From Lacticaseibacillus paracasei subsp. paracasei (GTDB lineage Bacteria > Bacillota > Bacilli > Lactobacillales > Lactobacillaceae), in NCBI RefSeq assembly GCF_000829035.1, contig NZ_AP012541.1:1488001-1552000 (forward strand): a DNA stretch of 64,000 nucleotides. Reading direction: 5' to 3'. Both the position numbers and the translations under genes were made by a program. The notes under the pieces were generated by a model, which was not told where the DNA came from, did no database searches, and saw nothing but the letters and a program-made list of their open reading frames with translations. Below, piece after piece: positions 26,902-35,287 of this stretch. Each line of letters opens with the position of its first letter. The stretch's first letter is position 1.

Positions 26902-28971
26902 CTACTTAACAATGACTTGACTCACATCGCCAAATTGCTTGATCAATGCGGCAAGTTGAAGCAAAGCTGCCAAGCGATTTTGGCGAATGGCTTGATCGTC
27001 GGCCATGACCATTGTGGCATCAAAGTACGCATTAATTGGATCTGCGAGTGCCTTAAGCGCCTGATAATCGGCTTCCGTCGGTTCATCATCAAACTTCTTG
27101 GCAGTCGCCACCGTTGCATCATACAACTGACCTTCGCTCGGATTCTCAAACTTCGCCGTATCCACATCGACTTTTACCTGCTGCTTCTTGGTAATCCGCA
27201 ACACACGTCCAAGTGCTTCCATGACAGGTTTGAAATCAGTATCGTCCGCGTGCGCAGAAAGGATCTTGGCAGCATCCAAGATACCGGCAAGATCGGCATC
27301 AGCGCGAACTGTCACTGCATCCACAATGTCATGGCGGATCTTCTGACCTTGCAAGACTTGTTTGGCACGGTCAATCATGAATGCATTCAAATCCTGTTGA
27401 TGCGCAGCAAAATCAAGATTATTGGTTTTTCCTGCTGCCTTCAAGGCATCAGCAATCGTCGTCTGCAGTTCAGCAACGGCAAATGGCCAATCATGTTTGG
27501 CGATCATTCGAACAATCCCGTAAGCTTGACGGCGCAGCGCATAAGGATCGTTTGAGCCACTTGGAATCAGATCAACCGCGAAGAAACTCATTAACGAATC
27601 GAATTTGTCTGCAATGGCAAGTACGGTGCCGACTAAGCTTTCTGGCAACGCCCCATCCGCAGAAATCGGCTCGTAATGCTCAGCAATAGCCTGGGCAACA
27701 GCTGGTTTCTCACCTGCCAATTGCGCATAATGTTCGCCCATAATACCTTGCAATTCTGGAAACTCACCAACCATTGAAGTGACAAGGTCGAATTTGTAAA
27801 TCGAAGCTGCTCGGTCCAGATCAGCCTTATCAGTCGCAGATAAGCCAAAACGATCCGCCAACAAATCGGCGATAACCCTTGTTCGAGCCATTTTGTCGTA
27901 CATGGAACTGATTTTATCGTGAAAACTAACAGCTTTCAAACGATCAACATCGTCAGCAATGCTACGCTTTTGATCTTCCGCATAGAAGAAAGCAGCATCT
28001 TCCAATCGCGCGGTCAATACCTTTTCATTGCCCGCAATCACATTGGCTAAATGATCAGCATTACCGTTACGAACACCAATAAACGCATTGACCATCTTTC
28101 CTGACGCATCCCGGGCATAGAAGTAACGTTGATTATCTTTCATTGAGGTGATCAGCACAGCTTCAGGAATTTTGAGATACTTTTCATCAAAATTACCAGC
28201 AAATGCAGTTGGCCATTCAACAAGATTATTGACCTCCTCCAGCAAGTCTGCATCCAGATCAATCTGCCATTGATGATCAGCGGCAATTTGGTGAATCTGA
28301 TCGCTAATCAATTGCTTGCGCGCTGCCGGTTCAACAATCACAAATTGTGCTTTTAAGGCCGCAACATAGTCGGCCGCATTGCCGAGAGTCACTGGTCTGC
28401 CAAGGAAGCGATGCCCTTGAGTGGTTCTGCCAGCGTCAACATCCAGCAACTTCATCGGGACAATCGCATCATCCAGTAAGCTGACCAGCCAATGAATCGG
28501 CCGAATGTACTCGAAGTCATAAGCGCCCCACTTCATTCGGGTTGGGAAGGTCAGGCTTTTAATGACATCCAGCATACCTGGTAAAATAGCTGCTGCTGTT
28601 TTGCCCTTGATTGCCTTATGCAGATAAACGTAATCCACACCTTTGATCGTTTTAAAGACAATGTCATCAGGGGTCATGCCTTGGCCGCGAGAAAAGCCGA
28701 TCGCCGCCTTGGTCCAGTTGCCATCTGCATCTTGCGCAATTTTCTTAGCTGGGCCTTTGACGTCTTCTTCGACGTCCTCTTGCTTGTCGGCGAGGTCGTG
28801 AATCAGCAATGCTAGGCGCCGCGGTGTTGCATACTGGTCAATCGCGCCATGATCGAGATGATTTTCTTTCAAAAAAGCGACGGTTTTATCGTGAAACTGT
28901 TGCAAACTCGGCGTCACCACATGCGCCGGCATGTCCTCAAGCCCGATTTCAATCAGATATTGATGCGTCAT
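26902..28971 (-). CDS. glyS: Glycyl-tRNA synthetase beta subunit
   Basis: Beta chain of the alpha2beta2 bacterial GlyRS, 689 residues. The N-terminus YLIEIGLEDMPAHVV is the typical GlyS start and places the ATG at 28971, preceded by GGAGGTGG; upstream in-frame codons belong to the glyQ 3' end. Other visible segments are PTRMKWG, FIRPIHW-type EYIRPIHWLVSLL (about 165-180), GHRFLG, and the HD-like region with EFPELQGIMGEHYA. A C-terminal DALR-type anticodon-binding region follows. The gene starts one base after the glyQ stop, so the two subunits are co-translated. Confidence 0.96.
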   Translation of the reverse strand: MTHQYLIEIGLEDMPAHVVTPSLQQFHDKTVAFLKENHLDHGAIDQYATPRRLALLIHDLADKQEDVEEDVKGPAKKIAQDADGNWTKAAIGFSRGQGMTPDDIVFKTIKGVDYVYLHKAIKGKTAAAILPGMLDVIKSLTFPTRMKWGAYDFEYIRPIHWLVSLLDDAIVPMKLLDVDAGRTTQGHRFLGRPVTLGNAADYVAALKAQFVIVEPAARKQLISDQIHQIAADHQWQIDLDADLLEEVNNLVEWPTAFAGNFDEKYLKIPEAVLITSMKDNQRYFYARDASGKMVNAFIGVRNGNADHLANVIAGNEKVLTARLEDAAFFYAEDQKRSIADDVDRLKAVSFHDKISSMYDKMARTRVIADLLADRFGLSATDKADLDRAASIYKFDLVTSMVGEFPELQGIMGEHYAQLAGEKPAVAQAIAEHYEPISADGALPESLVGTVLAIADKFDSLMSFFAVDLIPSGSNDPYALRRQAYGIVRMIAKHDWPFAVAELQTTIADALKAAGKTNNLDFAAHQQDLNAFMIDRAKQVLQGQKIRHDIVDAVTVRADADLAGILDAAKILSAHADDTDFKPVMEALGRVLRITKKQQVKVDVDTAKFENPSEGQLYDATVATAKKFDDEPTEADYQALKALADPINAYFDATMVMADDQAIRQNRLAALLQLAALIKQFGDVSQVIVK

Positions 28972-28972
28972 G

Positions 28973-29869
28973 TTATTCCACCTCCGTTTGATGTTGCAGT
29001 AATGGGAAGCCAAGCTTCTTGCGTTCAGCCACAAATGCCCGAGCAACTTTGTGAGCCATCTTGCGAATGCGGCTCATGTAACCGGCCCGCTCAGTAACCG
29101 AGACAGCTCCTCGGGCATCCAAAAGATTAAAGGTATGGCTGCATTTAAGAATGTAATCATAAGCTGGATGAACCAGACCGAGATCCATCAAACGCCAAGC
29201 TTCCTTTTCATAGGCGTCGAAGAACTTCAGCAGCATCTCTTGATTGCTGACTTCGAAAGCATACTTGCTGTGTTCGTATTCAGGTTCCTTGAAAATATCC
29301 CCATACAAAACACCGTCGCCCCATTCAAGATCAAAGACACTGTTCACATCTTGAATATAGGAGGCAAGTCGTTCGACCCCATAAGTGATTTCGCTGGTAA
29401 CTGGCGATACTTCAAGTCCACCGACGACTTGGAAGTAGGTAAACTGACTGACTTCCATGCCGTCAAGCCAAACTTCCCAACCAACACCGGCACAGCCCAT
29501 GGATGGATTTTCCCAGTTATCTTCAACAAACCGAATATCATGTTCCAATGGATTAATGCCGAGTGCAGCAAGCGAATCCAAGTAATATTCTTGAATATTT
29601 TCAGGAGATGGTTTCATAACGACTTGGAATTGATGATGCTGAAACAACCGGTTGGGGTTTTCGCCATATCGGCCGTCAGCTGGACGTCGAGACGGTTCAA
29701 CATACGCAGCATTCCATGGTTCTGGTCCAATGGCGCGTAAGAAAGTGTACGGACTCATTGTCCCCGCCCCTTTTTCCACGTCGTAAGCTTGCATGAGCAT
29801 ACAGCCCTTGTCACCCCAAAATTTTTGGAGGGTTAGGATCATCGTTTGGATGTCCATTTTTTTTGTCAT
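28973..29869 (-). CDS. glyQ: Glycyl-tRNA synthetase alpha subunit
   Basis: Catalytic subunit of bacterial GlyRS, about 298 residues. Diagnostic segments are [27 protein letters not shown] in pieces (about 11-38), [20 protein letters not shown] (about 60-79) and the class II motif region [20 protein letters not shown] (about 127-146). Two adjacent ATGs exist; the second (29869) is better spaced from AGAGG. Transcription is governed by a T-box leader that has been duplicated by insertion of a mobile element. Confidence 0.96.
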   Translation of the reverse strand: MTKKMDIQTMILTLQKFWGDKGCMLMQAYDVEKGAGTMSPYTFLRAIGPEPWNAAYVEPSRRPADGRYGENPNRLFQHHQFQVVMKPSPENIQEYYLDSLAALGINPLEHDIRFVEDNWENPSMGCAGVGWEVWLDGMEVSQFTYFQVVGGLEVSPVTSEITYGVERLASYIQDVNSVFDLEWGDGVLYGDIFKEPEYEHSKYAFEVSNQEMLLKFFDAYEKEAWRLMDLGLVHPAYDYILKCSHTFNLLDARGAVSVTERAGYMSRIRKMAHKVARAFVAERKKLGFPLLQHQTEVE

Positions 29870-29922
29870 CATTGCCTCTTTCCCGGTGAATTGAAGTGGG
29901 ATTGGCTTCGGGACACGAAAAA

Positions 29923-30149
29923 ATCCCTACGCCAATTAATGGCGTAGGGACGCTTATGCGCGGTTCCACCCTACTTCAGATAGAAAAAACTACCTGCGGC
30001 TTCATCATTTGGTTCGAAAACGCCAATCACAACAACCGTTATCAGGCTTACACTTTCCCCGACTCGCTTCAATAGGTTTCGTTGCGACCCTTTTTCTCAT
30101 CACCGATTCAATTTCCTTATTAGTATAGCATCGCGGAAAAACGTGTCAA
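29923..30149 (-). promoter_or_regulatory. Promoter and glycine T-box leader of glyQS
   Basis: Read on the minus strand: a -35 TTGACA (30149-30144), 16 bases, and a -10 TATACT (about 30127-30122). A structured leader of about 170 nt follows, then the T-box core GGGTGGAACCGCG (about 29973-29957) and a terminator hairpin CCCTACGCC / GGCGTAGGG with a T-run (about 29953-29924). The short length fits glyQS T-boxes, which lack Stem II. Uncharged tRNA-Gly should stabilise the antiterminator and permit glyQS transcription. The promoter-to-T-box part is repeated at 37181-37374. Confidence 0.93.
29956..30149. repeat. Left end (attL-like) of the integrated element: 194-bp direct repeat
   Basis: Identical at 190 of 194 positions, without gaps, to 37181-37374. 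The first 115 or so bases are identical; the four differences cluster toward the promoter end. The repeat runs from the T-box sequence to the -35 box of the glyQS promoter. Together with the integrase just inside, it marks one boundary of the element. Confidence 0.88.
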
Positions 30150-30187
30150 TAGATTTTCTGAAAGCACCTAATTGTAAGCAATTTTGC

Positions 30188-30223
30188 CATGTTTTCCCTC
30201 ATGTTATCTCTCATGTTTTCCCT
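30188..30223 (+). repeat. Three tandem 12-bp repeats, candidate integrase arm sites
   Basis: CATGTTTTCCCT, CATGTTATCTCT and CATGTTTTCCCT lie end to end, 39 bp inside the left boundary and just downstream of the integrase stop. A single CATGTTATCTAG lies at 37052-37063 near the right boundary. Tyrosine integrases with an AP2-like N-terminal domain bind such short arm-type repeats, so this is a reasonable inference. Confidence 0.6.
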
Positions 30224-30261
30224 GTCGTCTGTACCCCTTTTTGCCAGTGGAGCTACAGCAG

Positions 30262-31431
30262 TTATTTTTTACCGGTTTTTAAATACCCTGCCAGCTTCTC
30301 TGCGGCCTCCACTTCTTGTTCCTGATGGACACGGGCATAGATTTGCAAGGTGATTCTGGGGTCGGTATGTCCGACCATCTTTTGGACCGTACTGACAGCG
30401 ACACCGGCAATCAAAAGATTAGAGATATAGCTTTTACGAAACTTGTGCAACGATATAACCGGTGCCAAGTTGTTGTTACGAATAATGGTACTAAACCACA
30501 TGCGCGGTTTGTCAACACGGAAACGGTTACCTGTCTTAGTAGTGAACAGAAGTTGGTGATGAGTTGAAAGCTTGACGTAGCCATATACATAGTCAGGTTG
30601 TTCAATTCGCCATCGCTTTAGCCAATTAATAGTTTCTGAATCAACTGGGACATCATGCCTACTTGCTCTGGTTTTTGGCGGATTAACAATCAGCTTCCCA
30701 TGCACACCGAGTGAAACAGTTTTGTTGACACTAATTAGTCGCTTTTTGAAATCAATGTCTTCCCAATTCAAACGCCATAGCCTCGCCAATTCTTAAACCG
30801 GCATAAGCTAGGATACGAAACAGCACATACTTGTAAAGTTCCCTATCAGGGTTAATACAATTGAAAAACACTTCCAATTGACGTCTATCCCAGAAGTCGT
30901 TTGTGGAGCCAATCTTGTCTTGGACACGTGGTAAGATGATGCGTCTTGCAGGATTGTGTGGGATATAGTCCCTGAGTTCAGCATAGGTAAGTATTCGGTT
31001 GATATGAACAAAGGACCGTTTAAATGCCACTGGAGACTGTTTAAACCATCTATTCACCGCAGTTTGGACATCTTGTGGAGTGATCTTATCAATGTACATG
31101 TCGCCTAGATCAGGCAAAATATGGAGATTGAAGCAGTCACGAGTCTTGGACCATGCACTTTCCCTGACTGTGAGCTTGTATGATTTTAGCCATTCTTCAT
31201 AGACATCTTTAAACTTTCGTGCAACTTTATCAGTTTTAGGTGCAACCGTGAGTTCACCATTCTGAACAGCTTTCTCCAAATCAGCCCTGCTTTAATAGCG
31301 TCTTGTCGTGTGAGCTTACCTCCTTTTACAACATACTTCTTATGTCCAGTCTTTGGATCAATTCCAACATAAACGGATACCTTCCACCGTCTTTTTCCAC
31401 TATCAAGTTTGTAACTCCTGATTGAAGCCAT
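30262..31431 (-). pseudogene. Tyrosine recombinase/integrase, disrupted by two frameshifts
   Basis: Phage-type integrase, about 389 residues if repaired. The N-terminal AP2-like arm-binding domain (MASIRSYKLDSGKRRWKV...) lies at 31431-31280, the SAM-like core-binding domain in the middle, and the catalytic domain shows YAGLRIGEA (first Arg), HKFRKSY (H-x-x-R), MVGH and a tyrosine in LQIYARVH. The frame is lost once near 31288 (one base missing in a G/C run; restoring it gives KAGADLEKAV) and again near 30769 (one extra T; removing it gives GEAMALNWEDIDF). Both are homopolymer-type changes, so sequencing error cannot be ruled out. Confidence 0.88.
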
Positions 31432-31473
31432 AATTTTGTCCCTTCATCGCCAGCAGGCTATGTAGAGAGCTAA

Positions 31474-31794
31474 CTATTTACGCTGATCCAGCATTGCTTT
31501 CGCTAAAGCTTTTAGCAAGGCCTTTTCAGCAGGCATAAGTGGTATTCCGTTCATTTTAACAAGCGTTTTGTCATCATCAAGATCAGCAGTCTGCGTACGT
31601 TCTGCTGGATTGATTGGAGTTATGCCATTGAAAGCAATTGCAATCTTATCAGATGCCTCTTGAGTGACATTTCGTGTTCCGGCTTCATATGAACTTATTA
31701 GAGACGCCGATAATCCGGTTACACGTGACAAGTCTACTTGAGATATTCGCCGCGCATTCCGTAGCTGCTTAATTTGTTCTCCAGATAAAAGCAT
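31474..31794 (-). CDS. XRE-family phage-type repressor
   Basis: A 106-residue protein with an N-terminal helix-turn-helix (about 5-60: IKQLRNARRISQVDLSRVTGLSASLISSYEAGTRN), followed by a short acidic linker and a C-terminal helix. It lies between the integrase and a divergent small membrane gene, the usual place for a lysogeny-type repressor. Candidate operator sites are in the spacer. It probably controls the integrase and the divergent gene. Confidence 0.85.
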   Translation of the reverse strand: MLLSGEQIKQLRNARRISQVDLSRVTGLSASLISSYEAGTRNVTQEASDKIAIAFNGITPINPAERTQTADLDDDKTLVKMNGIPLMPAEKALLKALAKAMLDQRK

Positions 31795-31824
31795 TAGATC
31801 AATCTCCTTTCTTATAAAATTAAG

Positions 31825-31890
31825 AACACAGTGTTTACGTATTCACTAAAACAATTTATGATGATTCATGTAAAGATTATAGCACAGTGT
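31825..31890. promoter_or_regulatory. Candidate repressor operators in the divergent spacer
   Basis: AACACAGTGTT (31825-31835) is a perfect odd palindrome. A second copy of its core, GCACAGTGTA, lies at 31882-31891. Both are between the XRE gene and the divergent small membrane gene, where autoregulatory sites of phage repressors are expected. Confidence 0.5.
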
Positions 31891-31922
31891 AGTTAGCTTA
31901 CACATTAAAAGAAGGTGCAAAT

Positions 31923-32144
31923 TTGGTTGATATCTTTATTTGGCTTGTGTCTCATCAGATCACACTTGCGGCTTTATGTTTTGCAACTCTAGCAGGAATC
32001 TTTATTGGTGCTCTGATTCAATTTCTTGAAGACAATAAAAAACTACCCCGCACGCCAATGCGAAGTAGCAATCAAAACAGATACCCAAAACTGAATATCC
32101 GCAATAATCACCCACGCCAATGGGTCATTATACTGATTGTCTAG
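31923..32144 (+). CDS. Small hydrophobic peptide, possible type I toxin
   Basis: TTG start with AAGGTG upstream. The first 41 residues form a hydrophobic helix region followed by charged residues (ITLAALCFATLAGIFIGALIQF then LEDNKK), the layout of small membrane toxins of the Fst/Lpt and TxpA/holin-like groups. The frame then continues across a hairpin to 73 residues, which is unusual, because such toxins normally stop soon after the charged end. A convergent antisense promoter and terminator overlap its 3' half. A plain phage membrane protein is the alternative. Confidence 0.5.
   Translation: MVDIFIWLVSHQITLAALCFATLAGIFIGALIQFLEDNKKLPRTPMRSSNQNRYPKLNIRNNHPRQWVIILIV
32037..32132 (-). ncRNA. 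Candidate antisense RNA opposite the small membrane gene
   Basis: On the minus strand a TATAAT (32132-32127) lies downstream of weak -35 candidates (TTTGTC or TTGTCT, 15-17 bases away). About 50 bases after the expected start, a hairpin CTACTTCGC / GCGGGGTAG is followed by six Ts (32042-32037), giving an RNA of about 85 nt. Two repeats containing CACGCCAATG lie inside it, the second forming ACCCACGCCAATGGGT. This matches the antitoxin-RNA layout of type I systems, but expression is not shown by sequence alone. Confidence 0.5.
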
Positions 32145-32198
32145 TCAAGACAAAATAAGTATATCATGATTGTTATGTTCGTGTCACAGCATACCTGC

Positions 32199-32375
32199 TC
32201 ACGGTTGAAATAAAGTCAGGTGGTCAGCTGGAGCCGATGCTATAAAGTCCAGCCGGTAAGAAATCCCAGTCAGGTTCCCTATCGTCAAATCCTTGGTGTC
32301 TACGGCCTTCCGGACTTTAAATGGTAAATGGTAGGGGTGGAACGTCTTGACAGCTTTAACGAGCTGTGAGGTCAT
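32199..32375 (-). CDS. Short open frame, 58 residues, unknown
   Basis: An ATG-initiated frame encoding MTSQLVKAVKTFHPYHLPF... and ending ...ADHLTLFQP. Composition looks protein-like, with mixed charged and hydrophobic residues and no low complexity, but there is no ribosome binding site and I do not recognise it. The frame stays open for about 12 more codons upstream without a usable start, so it could be the remnant of a longer gene. Confidence 0.3.
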   Translation of the reverse strand: MTSQLVKAVKTFHPYHLPFKVRKAVDTKDLTIGNLTGISYRLDFIASAPADHLTLFQP

Positions 32376-32761
32376 CCGGCCATGTGTATTAGAGGTGTTT
32401 TCAGGAGTTAGACCGCACAGTTAACAGCTAAATAAATCTCAAACTCATGCACATGGTACTCTGGGCAGGACTAGAGTGGTAACTGGATGCTGGTTATTAG
32501 CAACGTGATTATCATGGGTTAATAACTAGGCTGTGTATGCAATTGGTGGTGAAGAGCCACCCACAGTCACTTTTTTGTGGCAAGGGGGAACTATCAGCAA
32601 TTACCTACTTCCACCCATGGATGCTACCAATGCTAACACAAAGCGCTTAAGGTGAAATATATATGAAACTATTTTCAACAATTTCCAAAGCTAACATAAA
32701 GTAATAAAATAAGAGCTAGCTTAGTGGACCAACAGAAGACACTAGAAAGTGGGTTAACAAG
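32376..32761. other. Gene-poor stretch within the integrated element
   Basis: No convincing gene apart from a 13-codon frame at 32663. Structure seen: GGTTATTAG / GTTAATAACTA arms near 32490-32530, and a hairpin GGTGGTGAAGAGCCACC near 32546-32562 followed by a T-run (CACTTTTTTGTGG), which may be a terminator on the plus strand. Confidence 0.4.
32663..32704 (+). CDS. Possible 13-residue leader peptide or gene remnant
   Basis: ATG with AAGGTG about 8 bases upstream encodes MKLFSTISKANIK and then stops. It precedes the PASTA-protein gene by about 60 bp. It may be a leader peptide or the truncated start of a deleted gene. Confidence 0.25.
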   Translation: MKLFSTISKANIK

Positions 32762-33157
32762 ATGGGATTAATAAAGAATCTTGGGAAAATGGCCAGGCAG
32801 TCATTAGTAAGTGACGACACTGTACACGCAGTAATATCTCCAATTGTTCAGAAGACTACAGAAGCTGTAGAAAAGACCGTGGACAACAACGTTAAAGTCC
32901 CCAATGTATTAGGAATGCAGGCAAAGGAAGCAAAGGATGTATTAGAGTCGCTTGGCTTAAAAGTTTCTATTTTACAGCAACGAACACCAAACAAAAAATA
33001 TGCACAATATGCACCTGGAGAAGTTGTTGAGATGGAGTATGACACACCAAGTTTAATTTTAAAAGGTGTTCACAAAGGTAGCTTAGTCAAGATTTACACC
33101 GCTGATGAGAGCGTACTTACTAAAAGTAGATCTTGGCGTTATAAGTTACTGAGTTAA
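32762..33157 (+). CDS. Stand-alone PASTA-domain protein
   Basis: A 131-residue protein with a helical N-terminal part (1-45) and one PASTA-type domain (about 45-115: VPNVLGMQAKEAKDVLESLGL, then ...PGEVVEM and GSLVKIYTAD). PASTA domains usually occur in multiples outside the cell on Stk kinases or penicillin-binding proteins. Here there is no signal peptide or membrane segment and only one domain. The ATG lacks a strong ribosome binding site. It ends a few bases before the left end of the ISL3-type insertion sequence. Function unknown. Confidence 0.7.
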   Translation: MGLIKNLGKMARQSLVSDDTVHAVISPIVQKTTEAVEKTVDNNVKVPNVLGMQAKEAKDVLESLGLKVSILQQRTPNKKYAQYAPGEVVEMEYDTPSLILKGVHKGSLVKIYTADESVLTKSRSWRYKLLS

Positions 33158-33160
33158 TTT

Positions 33161-34622
33161 GGCTCTGCGTCAACTGGTGTTGAAGAATAAATTTATCATT
33201 TGAGGCGGTTCTCCATTTGGGGAGCCGTCTTTGTCATGTTATGCCGTGATTTGGTAGATTCGTTTGAAGAAGTTCAGCTGATTCTTGAAGCCAAAACAGG
33301 ATCGTTTGAGTGACTTGATGAGGCGGTTAACGCCTTCGATCGGACCGTTGGAATAAGGGCTGGTGACAGCGGCGAGAACAGCGATTTTGTGTCGCTTAAG
33401 CTTCGCGATCGTCATGTCCATTGCCGTACCGTTTGGCTCGTAAGTAGCTAACAGGTTTGCCAGCTCCGCGGGATGTTTCTTCACCATCAAAGCATCATGA
33501 AGCGCTAAGTAGGTCTCGTAGGTTTGCTTGAGCTTGGGCTCAGTATCAAGTGCGATATCGATGGCCTCCTGTTGCGTGATGTATTCATTCAAACCAAACA
33601 GGAACTGTTTGTGTTTAGCGTCAGGCGCAGTTTGATGAAAAAGCCGCCAGTTTGTCTTCATGATCTTATAAGGACGGCTGTGTTTGTCATCAAGCTGTTT
33701 GAGCGCTTGGACGCGTACCTGATCAAGGGCACGAGCCGCAAGTTGAATGATATGGAACCGATCAATGACGACTTGGGCCTTGGGGAAAACCTCATGAATA
33801 ATCGTCTGATAAGCTGCATTCATGTCCATGGTGACCGTCTGGACCCGAGTGCGTTCAGCGAGTGAATAATGAGCGATGAAGAAGTTTTTAATCGTGCGGT
33901 TGAATCGGTCACCAAGCAAGGCAATCAGACGATGTGAATCGGCATCAAGACAGATAAACGACATCATGCCATGAGTGGAACGGAACTCATCAAAGCAGAG
34001 TCGCGTGGGTAGCCGGCGAGCCGGTCGGAGTTTGAGATTTTGGTCAATGATCCGTTGAACCGAGGAGGCTGAGATTCCGATAATACGGGCGATGGTTTTG
34101 ACTGGCAACCGTTCATGCGCTAACTTCATGATTCGTTCTGTCATGTGAGCGGCGATCGTGTGGTTGGGTTGCACGAGTGGCGTCTTGGCACTGACTGTGT
34201 GGTAACAGTTATGACAGCGCCATCGTTGCTTGTGCAAGTCAATGACTGTCGGCATTTCAACCCCGTTGAGGACGCGCACGTGGGCCGTGTAAAACCCGTT
34301 AGGGTGCAAGGCCTCAAAGCCACACAGTGGGCACCGGGTTAACCGGTAAGTCAGCTCGGCATCAATCACATGATACTGGCGGCGACGTACCCCGTTGCCG
34401 CGATATTCATGACGAACAAAGGCTACTTTGATATTATGGTCTGGTATTCCAAGGACGGACAGTGTAGGATCGTATTGGGACATTTACTCATAACCTCGCT
34501 TGCTTTTGGTTTCGACGCTAACAAGCATAGCATGGACACTGAGTAGGTGTCTTTTTGCGTTATCCAAAAAGGGCCTACACGTTCAGTGTTGATTATTTCT
34601 CAACACCAGAAAGTGTAGACCC
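33161..34622 (-). mobile_element. ISL3-family insertion sequence
   Basis: About 1.46 kb bounded by imperfect inverted repeats. The left end is GGCTCTGCGTCAACTGGTGT and the right end, read inward on the minus strand, is GGGTCTACACTTTCTGGTGT; both continue into TTGA and A-rich sequence. This is the end type of ISL3/IS1165-like elements. It carries one transposase gene. I see no clear 8-bp target duplication (GTTAATTT against ATTGAAAA), so an end may have been altered or the flank rearranged. Confidence 0.82.
33239..34483 (-). CDS. ISL3-family transposase
   Basis: A 414-residue transposase with an N-terminal zinc-finger region (CPLCGF...RWRCHNCYHT, about 56-100), a helix-turn-helix (RIIGISASSVQRIIDQNL, about 137-154), and the DDE transposase_12 domain with CFDEFRS, VTMDMNAAY, VIDRFHIIQLA and, near the end, SPYSNGPIEGVNRLIKSLKRSCFGF. 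These are the hallmarks of ISL3 transposases, and the length is usual (400-440). The gene appears intact, so the element may be active. Confidence 0.93.
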   Translation of the reverse strand: MSQYDPTLSVLGIPDHNIKVAFVRHEYRGNGVRRRQYHVIDAELTYRLTRCPLCGFEALHPNGFYTAHVRVLNGVEMPTVIDLHKQRWRCHNCYHTVSAKTPLVQPNHTIAAHMTERIMKLAHERLPVKTIARIIGISASSVQRIIDQNLKLRPARRLPTRLCFDEFRSTHGMMSFICLDADSHRLIALLGDRFNRTIKNFFIAHYSLAERTRVQTVTMDMNAAYQTIIHEVFPKAQVVIDRFHIIQLAARALDQVRVQALKQLDDKHSRPYKIMKTNWRLFHQTAPDAKHKQFLFGLNEYITQQEAIDIALDTEPKLKQTYETYLALHDALMVKKHPAELANLLATYEPNGTAMDMTIAKLKRHKIAVLAAVTSPYSNGPIEGVNRLIKSLKRSCFGFKNQLNFFKRIYQITA

Positions 34623-34892
34623 ATTGAAAAAGTGTCTACCAGGATTATGGGTCCTTCAAAATGGAAAAGGGTTACACGTGCTTACTCTATTCATCAGTTT
34701 TTACAAGTGTGTACCCATGTTTATAGCAGTTTATAGCAATTTCAAAACGGAAATAAGGGTTAGAAGATTGACCACGACTTTTGAACATTTGAGCATTGTG
34801 CCCTTTACTGTCTCCTCTTTAAAACACAAATTATGCCCCGTCTATTCCGTTTTAGATGCATGATGCACAAAATGCATCGATGCCAACTTGTC

Positions 34893-34924
34893 TTAGAGAG
34901 CCAATGTAAGCCTTCTATGGGTAT
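34893..34924 (+). repeat. Direct repeat, copy 1
   Basis: TTAGAGAGCCAATGTAAGCC followed by TTCTATGGGTAT. It matches 35071-35102 at all but a few positions (TTAGAGAGCCAATATGAGTC then TTCTATGGGTAC). The spacing is 178 bp. Confidence 0.7.
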
Positions 34925-34949
34925 CCTATAGTGTCTGGTTCAAATCACA

Positions 34950-35069
34950 ATGGTGCCCACTTCCCAATCAGGTGGAACAGGTGGACAATCTTATGATGCT
35001 CATGTAATACCATATAACGCCTTATGGACGAATGGGTATGAATTACACACGCCCGAGATGATAAAATAG
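34950..35069 (+). CDS. Short frame of 39 residues between two direct repeats
   Basis: Encodes MVPTSQSGGTGGQSYDAHVI... and ends ...YELHTPEMIK. The sequence looks protein-like (SYDAHVIPYNALWTNGYEL) but has no ribosome binding site and no family that I recognise. It may be the 3' remnant of a lost phage gene. Confidence 0.3.
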   Translation: MVPTSQSGGTGGQSYDAHVIPYNALWTNGYELHTPEMIK

Positions 35070-35070
35070 C

Positions 35071-35102
35071 TTAGAGAGCCAATATGAGTCTTCTATGGGT
35101 AC
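35071..35102 (+). repeat. Direct repeat, copy 2
   Basis: Second copy of the 32-bp repeat at 34893-34924, starting two bases after the stop of the 39-residue frame. Confidence 0.7.
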
Positions 35103-35287
35103 AGCAATGAATTGACTAATAACAAATGGAAATGAATAAGCACACCATGGTCACATGATGCACCCCTTTTAAAGCTCCTTTAATTCTACTTAGCTGCTGT
35201 GAGACACACTTTAGAAGCACCTGACGTATCTTTACCCAATCAGGCACAATCACACCATCACACCAAGCAACTAGGAGAACGCCTTAG

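Noticed and set aside
30188..30223. Possible small CRISPR array
   Set aside because: The 12-bp units are directly adjacent with no spacers, and no cas genes are in the window.
34555..34863. 102-codon open frame on the plus strand
   Set aside because: It begins inside the right end of the ISL3 element and has no ribosome binding site or recognisable protein features.
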